This document shows positions 27,552-35,585 of a stretch of 64,000 nt of DNA, piece after piece (position 1 is the first letter of the stretch; each line of letters starts with the position of its first letter). The translations under genes and the position numbers were made by a program. Origin of the DNA: Candidatus Scatomonas merdigallinarum (lineage in GTDB: Bacteria > Bacillota > Clostridia > Lachnospirales > Lachnospiraceae); the NCBI GenBank assembly GCA_018716305.1, contig DVKB01000034.1, forward strand, positions 1-64,000, read 5' to 3'. A model generated the notes under the pieces. The model was not told the origin of the DNA. It worked only from the letters and a program-made list of their open reading frames with translations, and did no database searches.

Positions 27552-28241
27552 TTGAAGGAGCAGAATCAAAAGCGGATAGAGCCGCGGGAGAATCCCATAC
27601 GTACCAGAGAGGCCGCTCTGGAACTGTGCCTCGCCTTTCCCGGAACCTTTCGGGAACAGCCCTACCATGATCCTAACTGGGACGCAGTGGGGCTGGCGCG
27701 GAAGCGGAAATTTTTTGCCTTTGTATTTCAGAAGGACGGACAGATCTGGATCAATCTGAAAATGGATCCGGAATGGAGGGATCTCTGGCGGGACGCGTAC
27801 CCCTCTGTTCTGCCTGCCTACCACATGAACAAAGAACACTGGAGCAGTGTAATCCTGGACGGCTCCGTTCCCAATGGGGAGCTCCGGAAGATGGCTGCCG
27901 GAAGCTATGAATTGGTGGCAGGGATAAAGAAGAGCCGGAAATTTTCCGCTTTTGCCGCGAATGTGTACCGGGCGGTGCGGAACATTCCGGCGGGAAGGGT
28001 GGCTACCTACGGCCAGATTGCCGCTCTGGCGGGACAGCCGGGAGCTGCCCGGGCGGTGGGAAGCCTTATGCGGAACTGTCCCCGGGAGCTGGAATGTCCC
28101 TGCTACCGGGTGATTTCCGGAAGCGGAAAGCTGGCGCCTGCAGGGACTTTCGGGAAACCGGGAACCCAGGAGCGGCTGCTGGAGGCGGAGGGGATTCCTG
28201 TAAAGAATCATAAAGTAGACCTGGAGAAATGGCGGATGTGA
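27552..28241 (+). CDS. Fusion of a MmcQ/YjbR domain and an alkyltransferase-like domain
   Basis: A 229-residue protein in two parts. Residues about 20-120 match the MmcQ/YjbR (CyaY-like) family: CLAFPGTFREQPYHDPNWDA, KFFAFVFQKDGQIWINLKMDP, YHMNKEHWSSVILDG. Residues about 135-225 match the C-terminal DNA-binding domain of O6-alkylguanine alkyltransferases: VYRAVRNIPAGRVATYGQIA and AARAVGSLMRNCP. The active-site motif, normally PCHR, reads PCYR here (Cys184, Tyr185), so the reactive cysteine is kept but the catalytic-relay histidine is lost. It could be a repair enzyme or an alkyltransferase-like damage sensor. The start is TTG with AGAGGAGG upstream. Confidence 0.85.
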   Translation: MKEQNQKRIEPRENPIRTREAALELCLAFPGTFREQPYHDPNWDAVGLARKRKFFAFVFQKDGQIWINLKMDPEWRDLWRDAYPSVLPAYHMNKEHWSSVILDGSVPNGELRKMAAGSYELVAGIKKSRKFSAFAANVYRAVRNIPAGRVATYGQIAALAGQPGAARAVGSLMRNCPRELECPCYRVISGSGKLAPAGTFGKPGTQERLLEAEGIPVKNHKVDLEKWRM

Positions 28242-28260
28242 ACGGCGTCCGCTTTTTTCT

Positions 28261-28289
28261 TTGACGGAATCGCGCAGAAATGGTATGAT
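28261..28289 (+). promoter_or_regulatory. Promoter for the sugar nucleotidyltransferase gene
   Basis: TTGACG (28261-28266) and TATGAT (28284-28289) with a 17-bp spacer. Confidence 0.6.
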
Positions 28290-28328
28290 GGAGCCACAAG
28301 AATTTATCTGATGGGAGGAAGTATAAAT

Positions 28329-29276
28329 ATGAAGACAGCGCTGGTGATCATGGCTGCGGGGATCGGTTCCCGTTTTGGTGGAGGGATCAAACAGCTGGCT
28401 GGGGTAGGACCGGCGGGAGAGATTATTATGGATTACTCCATCCATGACGCGGTGGAAGCAGGTTTTAATAAGATTATTTTTATTATCCGCCGGGATATTG
28501 AAAAGGATTTTCGGGAAGTGATCGGAAACCGCATGGAGGAGCTGTGCGAAAAGCTCCAGGTAGAAATCGGATACGCCTTTCAGGATCTCCATGATCTTCC
28601 GGAGGGGGTGGAATTTCCTCAGGGAAGAACAAAGCCCTGGGGGACAGGGCAGGCGGTGCTGGCCTGCAAAGATCTGATCCGGGAACCCTTCGCGGTGATT
28701 AACGCGGACGATTATTATGGAAAAGAAGCCTATGTAAAAATCCATGAATTTCTGGTAACAGAGAGCCGGAAGAAGAACATGAATTTCTGTATGGCCGGAT
28801 TCGTTCTGAAAAATACTCTCAGCGACAATGGAGCTGTGACCCGGGGAATCTGCCGTGTAAATGAAGAAGGGTATCTGACGGGAGTGGAGGAGACCGGAGG
28901 AATCCTCCGCACAGAAGAAGGGGCTGCCTGTGAGAGGGACGGAGTGCTTTGTCCGCTGAACCCGGACAGCCATGTATCTATGAATATGTGGGGGCTTACT
29001 CCGGAATTTCTGCCGCTGCTGGAAAAAGGCTTTTTGGACTTTTTCGCCCGCCTTTCCGGCAATGAGTTAAAGGGAGAATATCTCCTTCCGATTTTTATTG
29101 ATGAGCTGATTCAGAACGGACAGGCGGAGGTGAAAGTGCTGGAGACCGCAGACAAGTGGTTTGGAGTTACCTATCAGGAAGACCGAAAGACCGTGGCAGA
29201 GGCATTTCGGGCACTGACGGGAGCAGGGGTTTATCAAACCCCGCTGTTTGCCGATCTTTTAGAACAGAAGGTATAA
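28329..29276 (+). CDS. Sugar-phosphate nucleotidyltransferase family protein
   Basis: A 315-residue GT-A nucleotidyltransferase. The N-terminal nucleotide-binding motif is LVIMAAGIGSRFGGGIKQL, with the acidic metal site in INADDYYG near residue 128 and a middle KPWGTGQAVLACKD. This is typical of enzymes that make NDP-sugars from sugar 1-phosphates, but the sugar cannot be read. ATG 28329 follows GGGAGG; the ATG at 28311 has no site. Its position beside the galK/galT unit suggests a role in hexose-phosphate handling, which is inference. Confidence 0.85.
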   Translation: MKTALVIMAAGIGSRFGGGIKQLAGVGPAGEIIMDYSIHDAVEAGFNKIIFIIRRDIEKDFREVIGNRMEELCEKLQVEIGYAFQDLHDLPEGVEFPQGRTKPWGTGQAVLACKDLIREPFAVINADDYYGKEAYVKIHEFLVTESRKKNMNFCMAGFVLKNTLSDNGAVTRGICRVNEEGYLTGVEETGGILRTEEGAACERDGVLCPLNPDSHVSMNMWGLTPEFLPLLEKGFLDFFARLSGNELKGEYLLPIFIDELIQNGQAEVKVLETADKWFGVTYQEDRKTVAEAFRALTGAGVYQTPLFADLLEQKV

Positions 29277-29320
29277 AAGAATCCGTTCCGGGCATAATTT
29301 CTCCGGTAAGGAGGAATGAT

Positions 29321-29497
29321 ATGCGGAAAACGGAAAGCAAGGAGTCAGAGGAAAGTTTTTATGCCTGTTCAGCCCAGGAGTGCACCGGGCTGATCCCGGC
29401 ACTTCCAAGAGACAGGGAGGAACAGGAAGCTTACGAGGAACTGTATCCTTTCCTGCCGGATCCCGCGGATACACGCCGCAGAGATTCAAAAAGCTGA
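29321..29497 (+). CDS. Small acidic protein with ECTGLIPALP motif
   Basis: A 58-residue protein with a strong AAGGAGGAATGAT site before its ATG. The sequence begins MRKTESKESEESFYACSAQ and continues ECTGLIPALPRDREEQEAYE, then ELYPFLPDPA. It is acidic and Cys-poor, with no membrane segment. The strong ribosome site, independent start and terminator right behind it argue that it is a real gene. I do not know its function. Confidence 0.6.
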   Translation: MRKTESKESEESFYACSAQECTGLIPALPRDREEQEAYEELYPFLPDPADTRRRDSKS

Positions 29498-29502
29498 TTT
29501 GC

Positions 29503-29555
29503 AAAAATCCCCTGCGGGCCGGCCGGTATCTTCGGCTGCCCGCAGGGGATTTTTT
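29503..29555. terminator. Bidirectional terminator between the small ORF and galT
   Basis: A near-perfect 17-bp stem, AAAAATCCCCTGCGGGC with GCCCGCAGGGGATTTTT, with A runs on one side and T runs on the other. It can end both the plus-strand unit and the minus-strand gal unit. Confidence 0.9.
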
Positions 29556-29577
29556 ATATGAAACCGGCAGGACTCTC

Positions 29578-31068
29578 TCAGATATCGCCCCCTGCCGCGC
29601 GGACAAATCTGAGAAAATCTTCTCTGTTTTTGTATACGCCGGCATGTTCCAGAACTTTGGAAAATACCTTTCCAACCTCTTCCTGCAGAACGGACATTAT
29701 ATTTTCGGAAGTAAGAGAACGCCGGGCGGCAATCTCCTGGGCCCAGTCGGCATGGGAAGCGGTCAGGGCATTGGCTCTCAGATCTTCTCCGGACAGGAGA
29801 CAGCGGGAAACCTCCGCCAGCTCTGTTTTCAGACGGGCGGGAAGCACAGCCAGTCCCATGACTTCGATCAGGCCGATGTTTTCCTTTTTAATGTGATGCA
29901 GCTCCGCGTGAGGATGATAAAGTCCCAGAGGATGTTCCGGTGTGGTCAGATTGTTGCGCAGCACCAGATCCAACTCAAAATCCTCTCCTCTTTTCCGGGC
30001 AATGGGAGTGATGGTATTGTGGGGAGTCCCTTCTGTTTCGGCCAGAATCATGGCGCTTTCATCTGTGTAGGATCTCCAGGCGTTAAGAATCTTATCTGCC
30101 AGGCGGATCAGAATTTCAGGATCCGGACACTGCAGGCGAAGGACAGACATAGGCCATTTCACAATGCCTGCCCGGACTTCCGGAAAATCCCGGAAGGTAA
30201 GAGGCTGATCTATGGGGGCTTTGGCCATGGCAAAGGTATATCCGCCTCCCTGGAAATGGTCGTGGGCCAGGATAGACCCCCCCACAATGGGAAGATCCGC
30301 ATTGGAGCCTACAAAGTAATGAGGAAACTGTCCGATGAAATCCAGCATTTTGCAGAAGCAGGAGTGGTCGATCTTCATAGGCGTATGTTCGGAATTAAAG
30401 ACGATGCAGTGCTCCTGATAGTATACATAAGGAGAATACTGCAGAAACCAGGGCTTTCCGTCAATCGTTATGGGGATTATCCGGTGATTCTGTCTGGCCG
30501 GGTGGTTGACTCTGCCTGCGTACCCTTCATTTTCCCGGCAGAGCTGGCATCGGGGATAGAGGGAAGCAGGCATGTTTCTGGCCGCCGCAATGGCCTTGGG
30601 ATCCTTTTCCGGCTTGGAAAGATTAATCGTGATATCCATCTCTCCATAGGGAGTTTCCGCTTTCCAGCGCATGTCCCGGGCGATGCGGTCTCTGCGGATA
30701 TAGTTGGTATCCTGGCTGAACTCGTAATACCAGTCGGTAGCTTTTTTAGGGCTTTCTTTATAAAGGGACCGGAATCTGGCAATGACTTCCCTGGGGGGAG
30801 GAGTCAGACGTCCCATGAGGGAGGTGTCCAGAAGATCCCGGTAAACGACAGAATTCTGTTCCAGAACGCCTCTGGCCGCGGCATCGTCCAGAATTTCATC
30901 CAAAACTGCCGGCAGATGCACCGGTTCTTCCGAGACGCCGGGATCCGTCCAGCTGTCCAGCTTCAAAACTTCCAGCAGGGAGTTAAGGGCCCAGGCGCGG
31001 TCTTCCGGGGCGATCAGTTTTTTTTCTTCCGCATAGCGGATCAGATCCGCGATTGCTCTGTCAATCAT
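29578..31068 (-). CDS. galT: UDP-glucose-hexose-1-phosphate uridylyltransferase, class II
   Basis: Leloir-pathway enzyme that exchanges UMP between UDP-glucose and galactose 1-phosphate. The 496-residue product is the long, Firmicutes-type GalT: LLEVLKLDSW near the N terminus, YPRCQLCRENEGYAG with the Cys pair, GSNADLPIVGGSILAHDHFQGG with the His-rich active-site region, and HNTITPIARKRG. It lies 25 bp after galK with AGGAGG between, so the two form an operon. No galE is visible in the window. Confidence 0.93.
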   Translation of the reverse strand: MIDRAIADLIRYAEEKKLIAPEDRAWALNSLLEVLKLDSWTDPGVSEEPVHLPAVLDEILDDAAARGVLEQNSVVYRDLLDTSLMGRLTPPPREVIARFRSLYKESPKKATDWYYEFSQDTNYIRRDRIARDMRWKAETPYGEMDITINLSKPEKDPKAIAAARNMPASLYPRCQLCRENEGYAGRVNHPARQNHRIIPITIDGKPWFLQYSPYVYYQEHCIVFNSEHTPMKIDHSCFCKMLDFIGQFPHYFVGSNADLPIVGGSILAHDHFQGGGYTFAMAKAPIDQPLTFRDFPEVRAGIVKWPMSVLRLQCPDPEILIRLADKILNAWRSYTDESAMILAETEGTPHNTITPIARKRGEDFELDLVLRNNLTTPEHPLGLYHPHAELHHIKKENIGLIEVMGLAVLPARLKTELAEVSRCLLSGEDLRANALTASHADWAQEIAARRSLTSENIMSVLQEEVGKVFSKVLEHAGVYKNREDFLRFVRAAGGDI

Positions 31069-31093
31069 AGCAGCATACCTCCTTTATTCAGGC

Positions 31094-32380
31094 TCAGGCG
31101 ATGACCGTGCCGCCGCCGGGCCGGATGTTCAGAAAATGACAGCGTCCTTCTCCCAGAATTGCCTCCATTTTGCCGCGGAATTCTTCCTTCTGATCCAGAG
31201 GCACATAGGCCTGAACCGTACCGGCAAATCCTCCGCCATGAACCCGCACAGCTCCTCTGCCCTTCAGAATCCGGCGGGCGGCGGCGATGGTAAGGGAGAC
31301 CGCCTGGGCGTCCGGGGTGGAGCAGCAGAAAATATTCTGCAGGCATTCCGCAGAGGAATGTCCGGACTGATTCACCAGAGACAGAAAGCCCTCAAAGTTT
31401 CCGGCCTGCAGCAAGGCTTTCTGCTGAACCACCAGATCATTGTCGCTGTAGAAGTGCAGAGCCCGCAGTACTGCCCGGTCTCCGGCCTTTTCACGGAGCG
31501 CCGGGATCTGGCTCCAGAATTCTTCAAAGGCTACCTGGCGCAGCACTTTTTTGCCGAAGAAAGCGGCCACCTGTCCCATTTCTCCGGGGATCGAGGCGTA
31601 CTCATCCGTAAGATCTGCGTGATCCGCTCCGGAATCGATGATGCAGAGGGCATATCCGTAATCTTCCAGAGAACATTCCAGCTTTTCCACTTCCGGAGTT
31701 TCCGGGTCGTTAAAATCAATGGCTGTGATGCCGCCCACAGAACTGGCCAGCTGATCCATGAGGCCGCAGGGTTTTCCGAAAAATACATTCTCAGAATACT
31801 GGCCGATCTGAGCGATCTGAACCGCGGTCAGTTCTCCGCCGCAGAACAGATCATTCATAATCACGCCCATGAGAACTTCAAAAGCGGCAGAGGAAGAGAG
31901 TCCTGAACCTCCCAGAACCTGGGAAGTAACGCAGGCGTCGAAACCGGACACGGAATATCCCATTTCGCTGAGCCGGGAGGCGATGCCCCGGATCAATGCC
32001 GCTGTGGTGCCGGATTCCTTTTTCACAGGATTCAGATTTGAAAGATCCACGCGGATTTCCGGGTATCCGTCCGAGGTGACCCGGATTACCGAAGAGTCAT
32101 TTTTGGACGCGCAGGAAACCATATCCAGATCAATGGCAGCCGCCAGAACCCTGCCATGCTGGTGATCCGTATGATTTCCTCCCATTTCCGTTCTGCCGGG
32201 CGCGGAATAAAGTCCCAGGCTGCGTCCGTTTCCGTAGATGGAAGCGAAGGTGTGAATCAGTGACAGCAGCCGCTCCCGGCGGAAAAGAAGCTGTTCCCGG
32301 CTGCCTCCGCAGATCTCTTTCAGACGGATGTCAAGGCCGCCGTTCTGAAGCATAATTTCCAGATCTTCCTGTCTTTTCAT
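31094..32380 (-). CDS. galK: Galactokinase
   Basis: Phosphorylates galactose to galactose 1-phosphate. The 428-residue GHMP kinase has the galactokinase signature APGRTEMGGNHTDHQHGRVL (G-R-E-N-H-D-Y variant with M-G-G), the ATP loop VLGGSGLSSSAAFEVLMG, and the C-terminal RVHGGGFAGTVQAYVP. An N-terminal extension of about 55 residues precedes the signature. It is the first gene of a galK-galT unit behind two LacI-type operators. Confidence 0.94.
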   Translation of the reverse strand: MKRQEDLEIMLQNGGLDIRLKEICGGSREQLLFRRERLLSLIHTFASIYGNGRSLGLYSAPGRTEMGGNHTDHQHGRVLAAAIDLDMVSCASKNDSSVIRVTSDGYPEIRVDLSNLNPVKKESGTTAALIRGIASRLSEMGYSVSGFDACVTSQVLGGSGLSSSAAFEVLMGVIMNDLFCGGELTAVQIAQIGQYSENVFFGKPCGLMDQLASSVGGITAIDFNDPETPEVEKLECSLEDYGYALCIIDSGADHADLTDEYASIPGEMGQVAAFFGKKVLRQVAFEEFWSQIPALREKAGDRAVLRALHFYSDNDLVVQQKALLQAGNFEGFLSLVNQSGHSSAECLQNIFCCSTPDAQAVSLTIAAARRILKGRGAVRVHGGGFAGTVQAYVPLDQKEEFRGKMEAILGEGRCHFLNIRPGGGTVIA

Positions 32381-32473
32381 ATGGATGTCCCATCCTTTCC
32401 ATAAAATAATGTTGAGGTTCTCTCCGGCTTACTGGGAAAAGCTGTGAGAGTTGCTGGATTAAGAGTAGCAGGA

Positions 32474-32505
32474 TTTTAGTAAAAGATCAATGTGTTTTAG
32501 TAAAA
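32474..32505 (-). promoter_or_regulatory. galKT operator pair, two TTTTAGTAAAA palindromes
   Basis: TTTTAGTAAAA occurs at 32474-32484 and 32495-32505, each an 11-bp palindrome around a central G. The centres are 21 bp apart, two helical turns. On the minus strand they overlap a probable promoter, TTGATC with TACTCT 17 bp apart. A related site lies before the LacI-type gene. Confidence 0.7.
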
Positions 32506-32558
32506 AATATTGACAAAAAACCTTACCTCTTTTTGTGGAAGTTTTAACTGCCGCACTG

Positions 32559-33584
32559 CTAAAAGGTTCTGACACTTTCCCGCACAATCAATGTGGGGGG
32601 AACCATGACCTTCAGTGGAATTTCCGGCGCCTGTCCGCTGATGCGCTGCAGCAGCATATGAATCGCGGTGGCGCTCATGGCGTCCACATGGCTGCTGATG
32701 CTGGTGAGAGGCGGATCTGTCAGGGCGGACAGCGGGGTATCGTTGAAACTGATAATAGAAAGATCCTTGGGAATGGAGAGGCCGCTGGACCGCAGAGCGC
32801 CGGCGGCGCCGATGGCCGCCTCCTCATTGGCCGCAAGGATCGCTGTGGGCATGGGGCCCCCCTGAGCCAGGCGTTGGGTCAGATATTTTCTTGAAGCGGC
32901 GGAAGTCATTGGAGAGGCGTCCAGCATATATTCGCTGCGGAATAGTCCCCGTTCCTTCATGGACTGGATAAAAAATTCCCGGCGGACTTCCGGAGCGGGG
33001 CGCTTTTTCTGATCCAGTTTGCGGCAGGGCCCCAGAAAGCCGATTTCCCGGTGACCGTGGGCGATGAGATAGTCCACCGCCTGCTCCACTCCCAGCTGAA
33101 AATTCAGCACCACGGAGTCAAAACGCAGCTCATCCGGAGCGGAGTCCAGAAATATCACACTGGAAGAGAGACTGGCGAGACTGTTAGTCTGGGCGTCAGA
33201 GAATATTCCGATGGCCAGAATACCGTCCAGTTTTTCGGAGCTGGAGGGCAGGTAGGCGCTCTGATCCCAGATAAGGGGAATTACAGCGCACCCGGCGTCC
33301 GCGAAATGCTGCAGAGAATAATTTTTCAGATACATATAGTAGGGATCTTCCAGCTGTTCCAGGGGAGAAAGCATTTCTGCCAGCCCGATTTTCAGCTGGC
33401 GTCCCCTTCCGGCCCGGCTTCTGGAAGCTGCTCTGGAAGTCCGGTAGTGGAGTTTTCCCGCAGCCTCCAAAATGACGGACCGGGTAGTGTCGCTGACATT
33501 CATGGTAGGGTCGTTATTCAGAACACGGGAGATTGTGGTAATGGAAAAACCCGTGTATTCGGCCAATTCTTTTAAGGTAGCCAT
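32559..33584 (-). CDS. LacI/GalR-family transcriptional regulator
   Basis: A 341-residue sugar-responsive repressor. Residues 1-55 form the LacI helix-turn-helix with hinge: MATLKELAEYTGFSITTISR, then VLNNDPTMNVSDTTRSVILE. The rest is a periplasmic-binding-protein-like effector domain (GEIGFLGPCR, PTAILAANEEAAIGAAGAL, ISIISFNDTPLS). It lies upstream of galK-galT in the same direction, and similar palindromes precede both galK and its own start. It probably represses both in the absence of galactose; the effector is inferred from context. Confidence 0.9.
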   Translation of the reverse strand: MATLKELAEYTGFSITTISRVLNNDPTMNVSDTTRSVILEAAGKLHYRTSRAASRSRAGRGRQLKIGLAEMLSPLEQLEDPYYMYLKNYSLQHFADAGCAVIPLIWDQSAYLPSSSEKLDGILAIGIFSDAQTNSLASLSSSVIFLDSAPDELRFDSVVLNFQLGVEQAVDYLIAHGHREIGFLGPCRKLDQKKRPAPEVRREFFIQSMKERGLFRSEYMLDASPMTSAASRKYLTQRLAQGGPMPTAILAANEEAAIGAAGALRSSGLSIPKDLSIISFNDTPLSALTDPPLTSISSHVDAMSATAIHMLLQRISGQAPEIPLKVMVPPTLIVRESVRTF

Positions 33585-33597
33585 GCTGCATCCGTCC

Positions 33598-33646
33598 TTT
33601 TAGTAAATTTTACTTGTATTATAGCTAATCTGAAGGGAGACTGCAA
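33598..33646 (-). promoter_or_regulatory. Promoter and operator of the LacI-type gene
   Basis: On the minus strand TTGCAG (33646-33641) and TATAAT (33623-33618) are 17 bp apart. Directly after the -10 box lies AGTAAA-T-TTTACT (33602-33614), with TTTTAGTAAA overlapping, matching the galK operator half-sites. This layout suggests autorepression. Confidence 0.65.
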
Positions 33647-33665
33647 CAGGAGCGTGCAGAGTTTT

Positions 33666-35378
33666 TTAGAAAAATGTAAAAGAAAGTTCTCTGCAGCGGT
33701 TCAGGCAGGCGAAAATTTCCTGGCGCCGGGGCCTGCTAAGATCTGCCGGCAGGTAGGAAGCGTCTGCCAGGGCGGAAAGCCCTTCCTTGTCTATTTTGCG
33801 TTCCAGGGCATCCGCGATCTCCCCCAGCGTCCGCCGGCCGTCCATCAGGTGCCGGACACTGTAGTTGAGGATATATGCCAGGGCAGTCAGCTGTTCCGGA
33901 TCAGCCAGCTGCTCCAGATAGCGCAGGTCTGTGACAGAACGGTTGATCTGGATACCCTCTTTTCCCAAAACTTTGATCTTGGTGCGCTCCTGTCCGCGAA
34001 GGCTGCCCATAGGTTTGGGAATTCTGCGAAAGTCCGGGAGATGGAAGGGGGAGGAAGCCGCAGCAACCTCCGGATAGGCCGCCGCCTCTTTTTTTGCCCG
34101 GGCAGTAATATCGTATGGAAGATATTCTTTCATCTGAATGACCACATCCGCCGGATGAAAATAGGATCCGGAACTGCCGGCCACGATGATCGATGAGATC
34201 CCCGCCTGTTCAAAAAGCTCCCGCACCCGGCTGATAAAGGGAGTGATAGGCTCTTCGGAATCGGCTACCACCCGCTGCATCAGTTCGTCACGGATCATGA
34301 AATTGGTGGCGGAAGTATCTTCATCAATGAGAAACAGGGAGGTTCCGGCTTCTGCCGCCTCGATCACGTTGGCGGCCTGGGAGGTGCTTCCGCTGGCATC
34401 CTCCGTGGAAAAATGCCTGGTATCCCTGCCGCCGGGAAGGTGGTTGATAAACAGGGAAATATCTGTCTGGCTGATGCTGCGGGAATCCTCCGCCCTCAGC
34501 TTGACGCCGGTGCTGTCTGTAATCACATATTCCCGGCCATCCCCGGCAACGTGGTTGTACACACCGAGCTCCAGAGCTTTCAGCAGGGTGGATTTTCCGT
34601 GAAAGCCTCCCCCTACCACCAGGGTAACTCCCCTGGGAATTCCCATGCCGGAAACAGGACCCCGGTGGGGAAGCTCCATGGAAACCTCCAGGGATTTGGG
34701 AGAGCGGAAGGGCACAGCCCCCTTCATGGGCTTTTCCGAGACGCCGGAACTTCTGGGAAGAACAGCGCCGTTTGCCACGAAGGCACAGAGGGAGCGCTTT
34801 TTCAATTCCCTGCGGATATATTCCTGATCCTCGCAGAGCTCCGCGGTCCTTTGGCAGGCGGAAGCGTCGATATTCCGGAAGAAGAGGCTTCGCTGGGCGC
34901 AGCCGGGCAGAAATTCAAAGAGGATACGGATCAGTTCGCCGGCCTGAATGGTGCGTCCGCTGGCCGGAAAGCCGATCTGCATCCGCAGGGTCAGGGATCC
35001 GTCCCCGGGGTCTATGGCACAGGCCGAACGCTCCAGGATTTCCTGGCCGCAGCGGCTCACAGCCATGAGGCCGCTTTTGCCGCTGCCCCTGGCCTTGAAA
35101 TTGTACTGCTCGATTTCCCGGCCGAAGAGCCGCAGCAGGTGATCCTGCAGAGCGACCCGCTTGGGAAATGTGTCGAACAGCTTGGGGGGAAAGCCGGCGT
35201 TTTTCCCGCTGATCCGAAGGCTGACCCTGGAGGGCGCGGCAAAGGGGTCTCCCTGGACATGATCGATGGAGAGTATATAATCTTGGAACCGGTAACTGCC
35301 CTGAGCCGACTTGTAGGCGGGATAGCTTTTATGGTCAATACTCAGCAGCAGATTTTTGAGATCCTGTGAAGATTTCAT
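33666..35378 (-). CDS. Predicted ATPase of the ABC class (DUF2791-like/COG3044 type)
   Basis: A 570-residue soluble protein of the family once described as predicted ABC-class ATPases. The N-terminal 240 residues are family-specific. The P-loop is VVGGGFHGKSTLLKALELG near residue 252, followed by LFLIDEDTSATNFMIRDELM (Walker B) and a helical C-terminal part. No membrane segments and no second ABC domain are present. Function is not established; the family is scattered in bacteria. It lies upstream of the LacI-type gene, 80 bp apart, with no clear link to galactose. Confidence 0.8.
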   Translation of the reverse strand: MKSSQDLKNLLLSIDHKSYPAYKSAQGSYRFQDYILSIDHVQGDPFAAPSRVSLRISGKNAGFPPKLFDTFPKRVALQDHLLRLFGREIEQYNFKARGSGKSGLMAVSRCGQEILERSACAIDPGDGSLTLRMQIGFPASGRTIQAGELIRILFEFLPGCAQRSLFFRNIDASACQRTAELCEDQEYIRRELKKRSLCAFVANGAVLPRSSGVSEKPMKGAVPFRSPKSLEVSMELPHRGPVSGMGIPRGVTLVVGGGFHGKSTLLKALELGVYNHVAGDGREYVITDSTGVKLRAEDSRSISQTDISLFINHLPGGRDTRHFSTEDASGSTSQAANVIEAAEAGTSLFLIDEDTSATNFMIRDELMQRVVADSEEPITPFISRVRELFEQAGISSIIVAGSSGSYFHPADVVIQMKEYLPYDITARAKKEAAAYPEVAAASSPFHLPDFRRIPKPMGSLRGQERTKIKVLGKEGIQINRSVTDLRYLEQLADPEQLTALAYILNYSVRHLMDGRRTLGEIADALERKIDKEGLSALADASYLPADLSRPRRQEIFACLNRCRELSFTFF

Positions 35379-35489
35379 TGCAGAGCTCCTTTCTGGTGAC
35401 TTCGCGGCGGCAGAATACCGCCGGAATTTTTACAAGTTCAGCCTAACACAAATCCGCCGGAATGTCACCTGCGCTTTTTTAAGAAATCT

Positions 35490-35518
35490 TTGCTACAGGA
35501 AAGATTCTGTGGTATAAT
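35490..35518 (+). promoter_or_regulatory. Promoter for the flavodiiron protein gene
   Basis: TTGCTA (35490-35495) and TATAAT (35513-35518) with a 17-bp spacer. Confidence 0.7.
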
Positions 35519-35585
35519 ACCGTTGGATTTCCGGGCGCGTGGAAAAGCGCTTCCCGAAATACTACAAGAGAGAGAGGAAAACAGT

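Noticed and set aside
29380-31104. 574-codon plus-strand ORF across galT
   Set aside because: Antisense shadow of galT, which has all its motifs on the minus strand.
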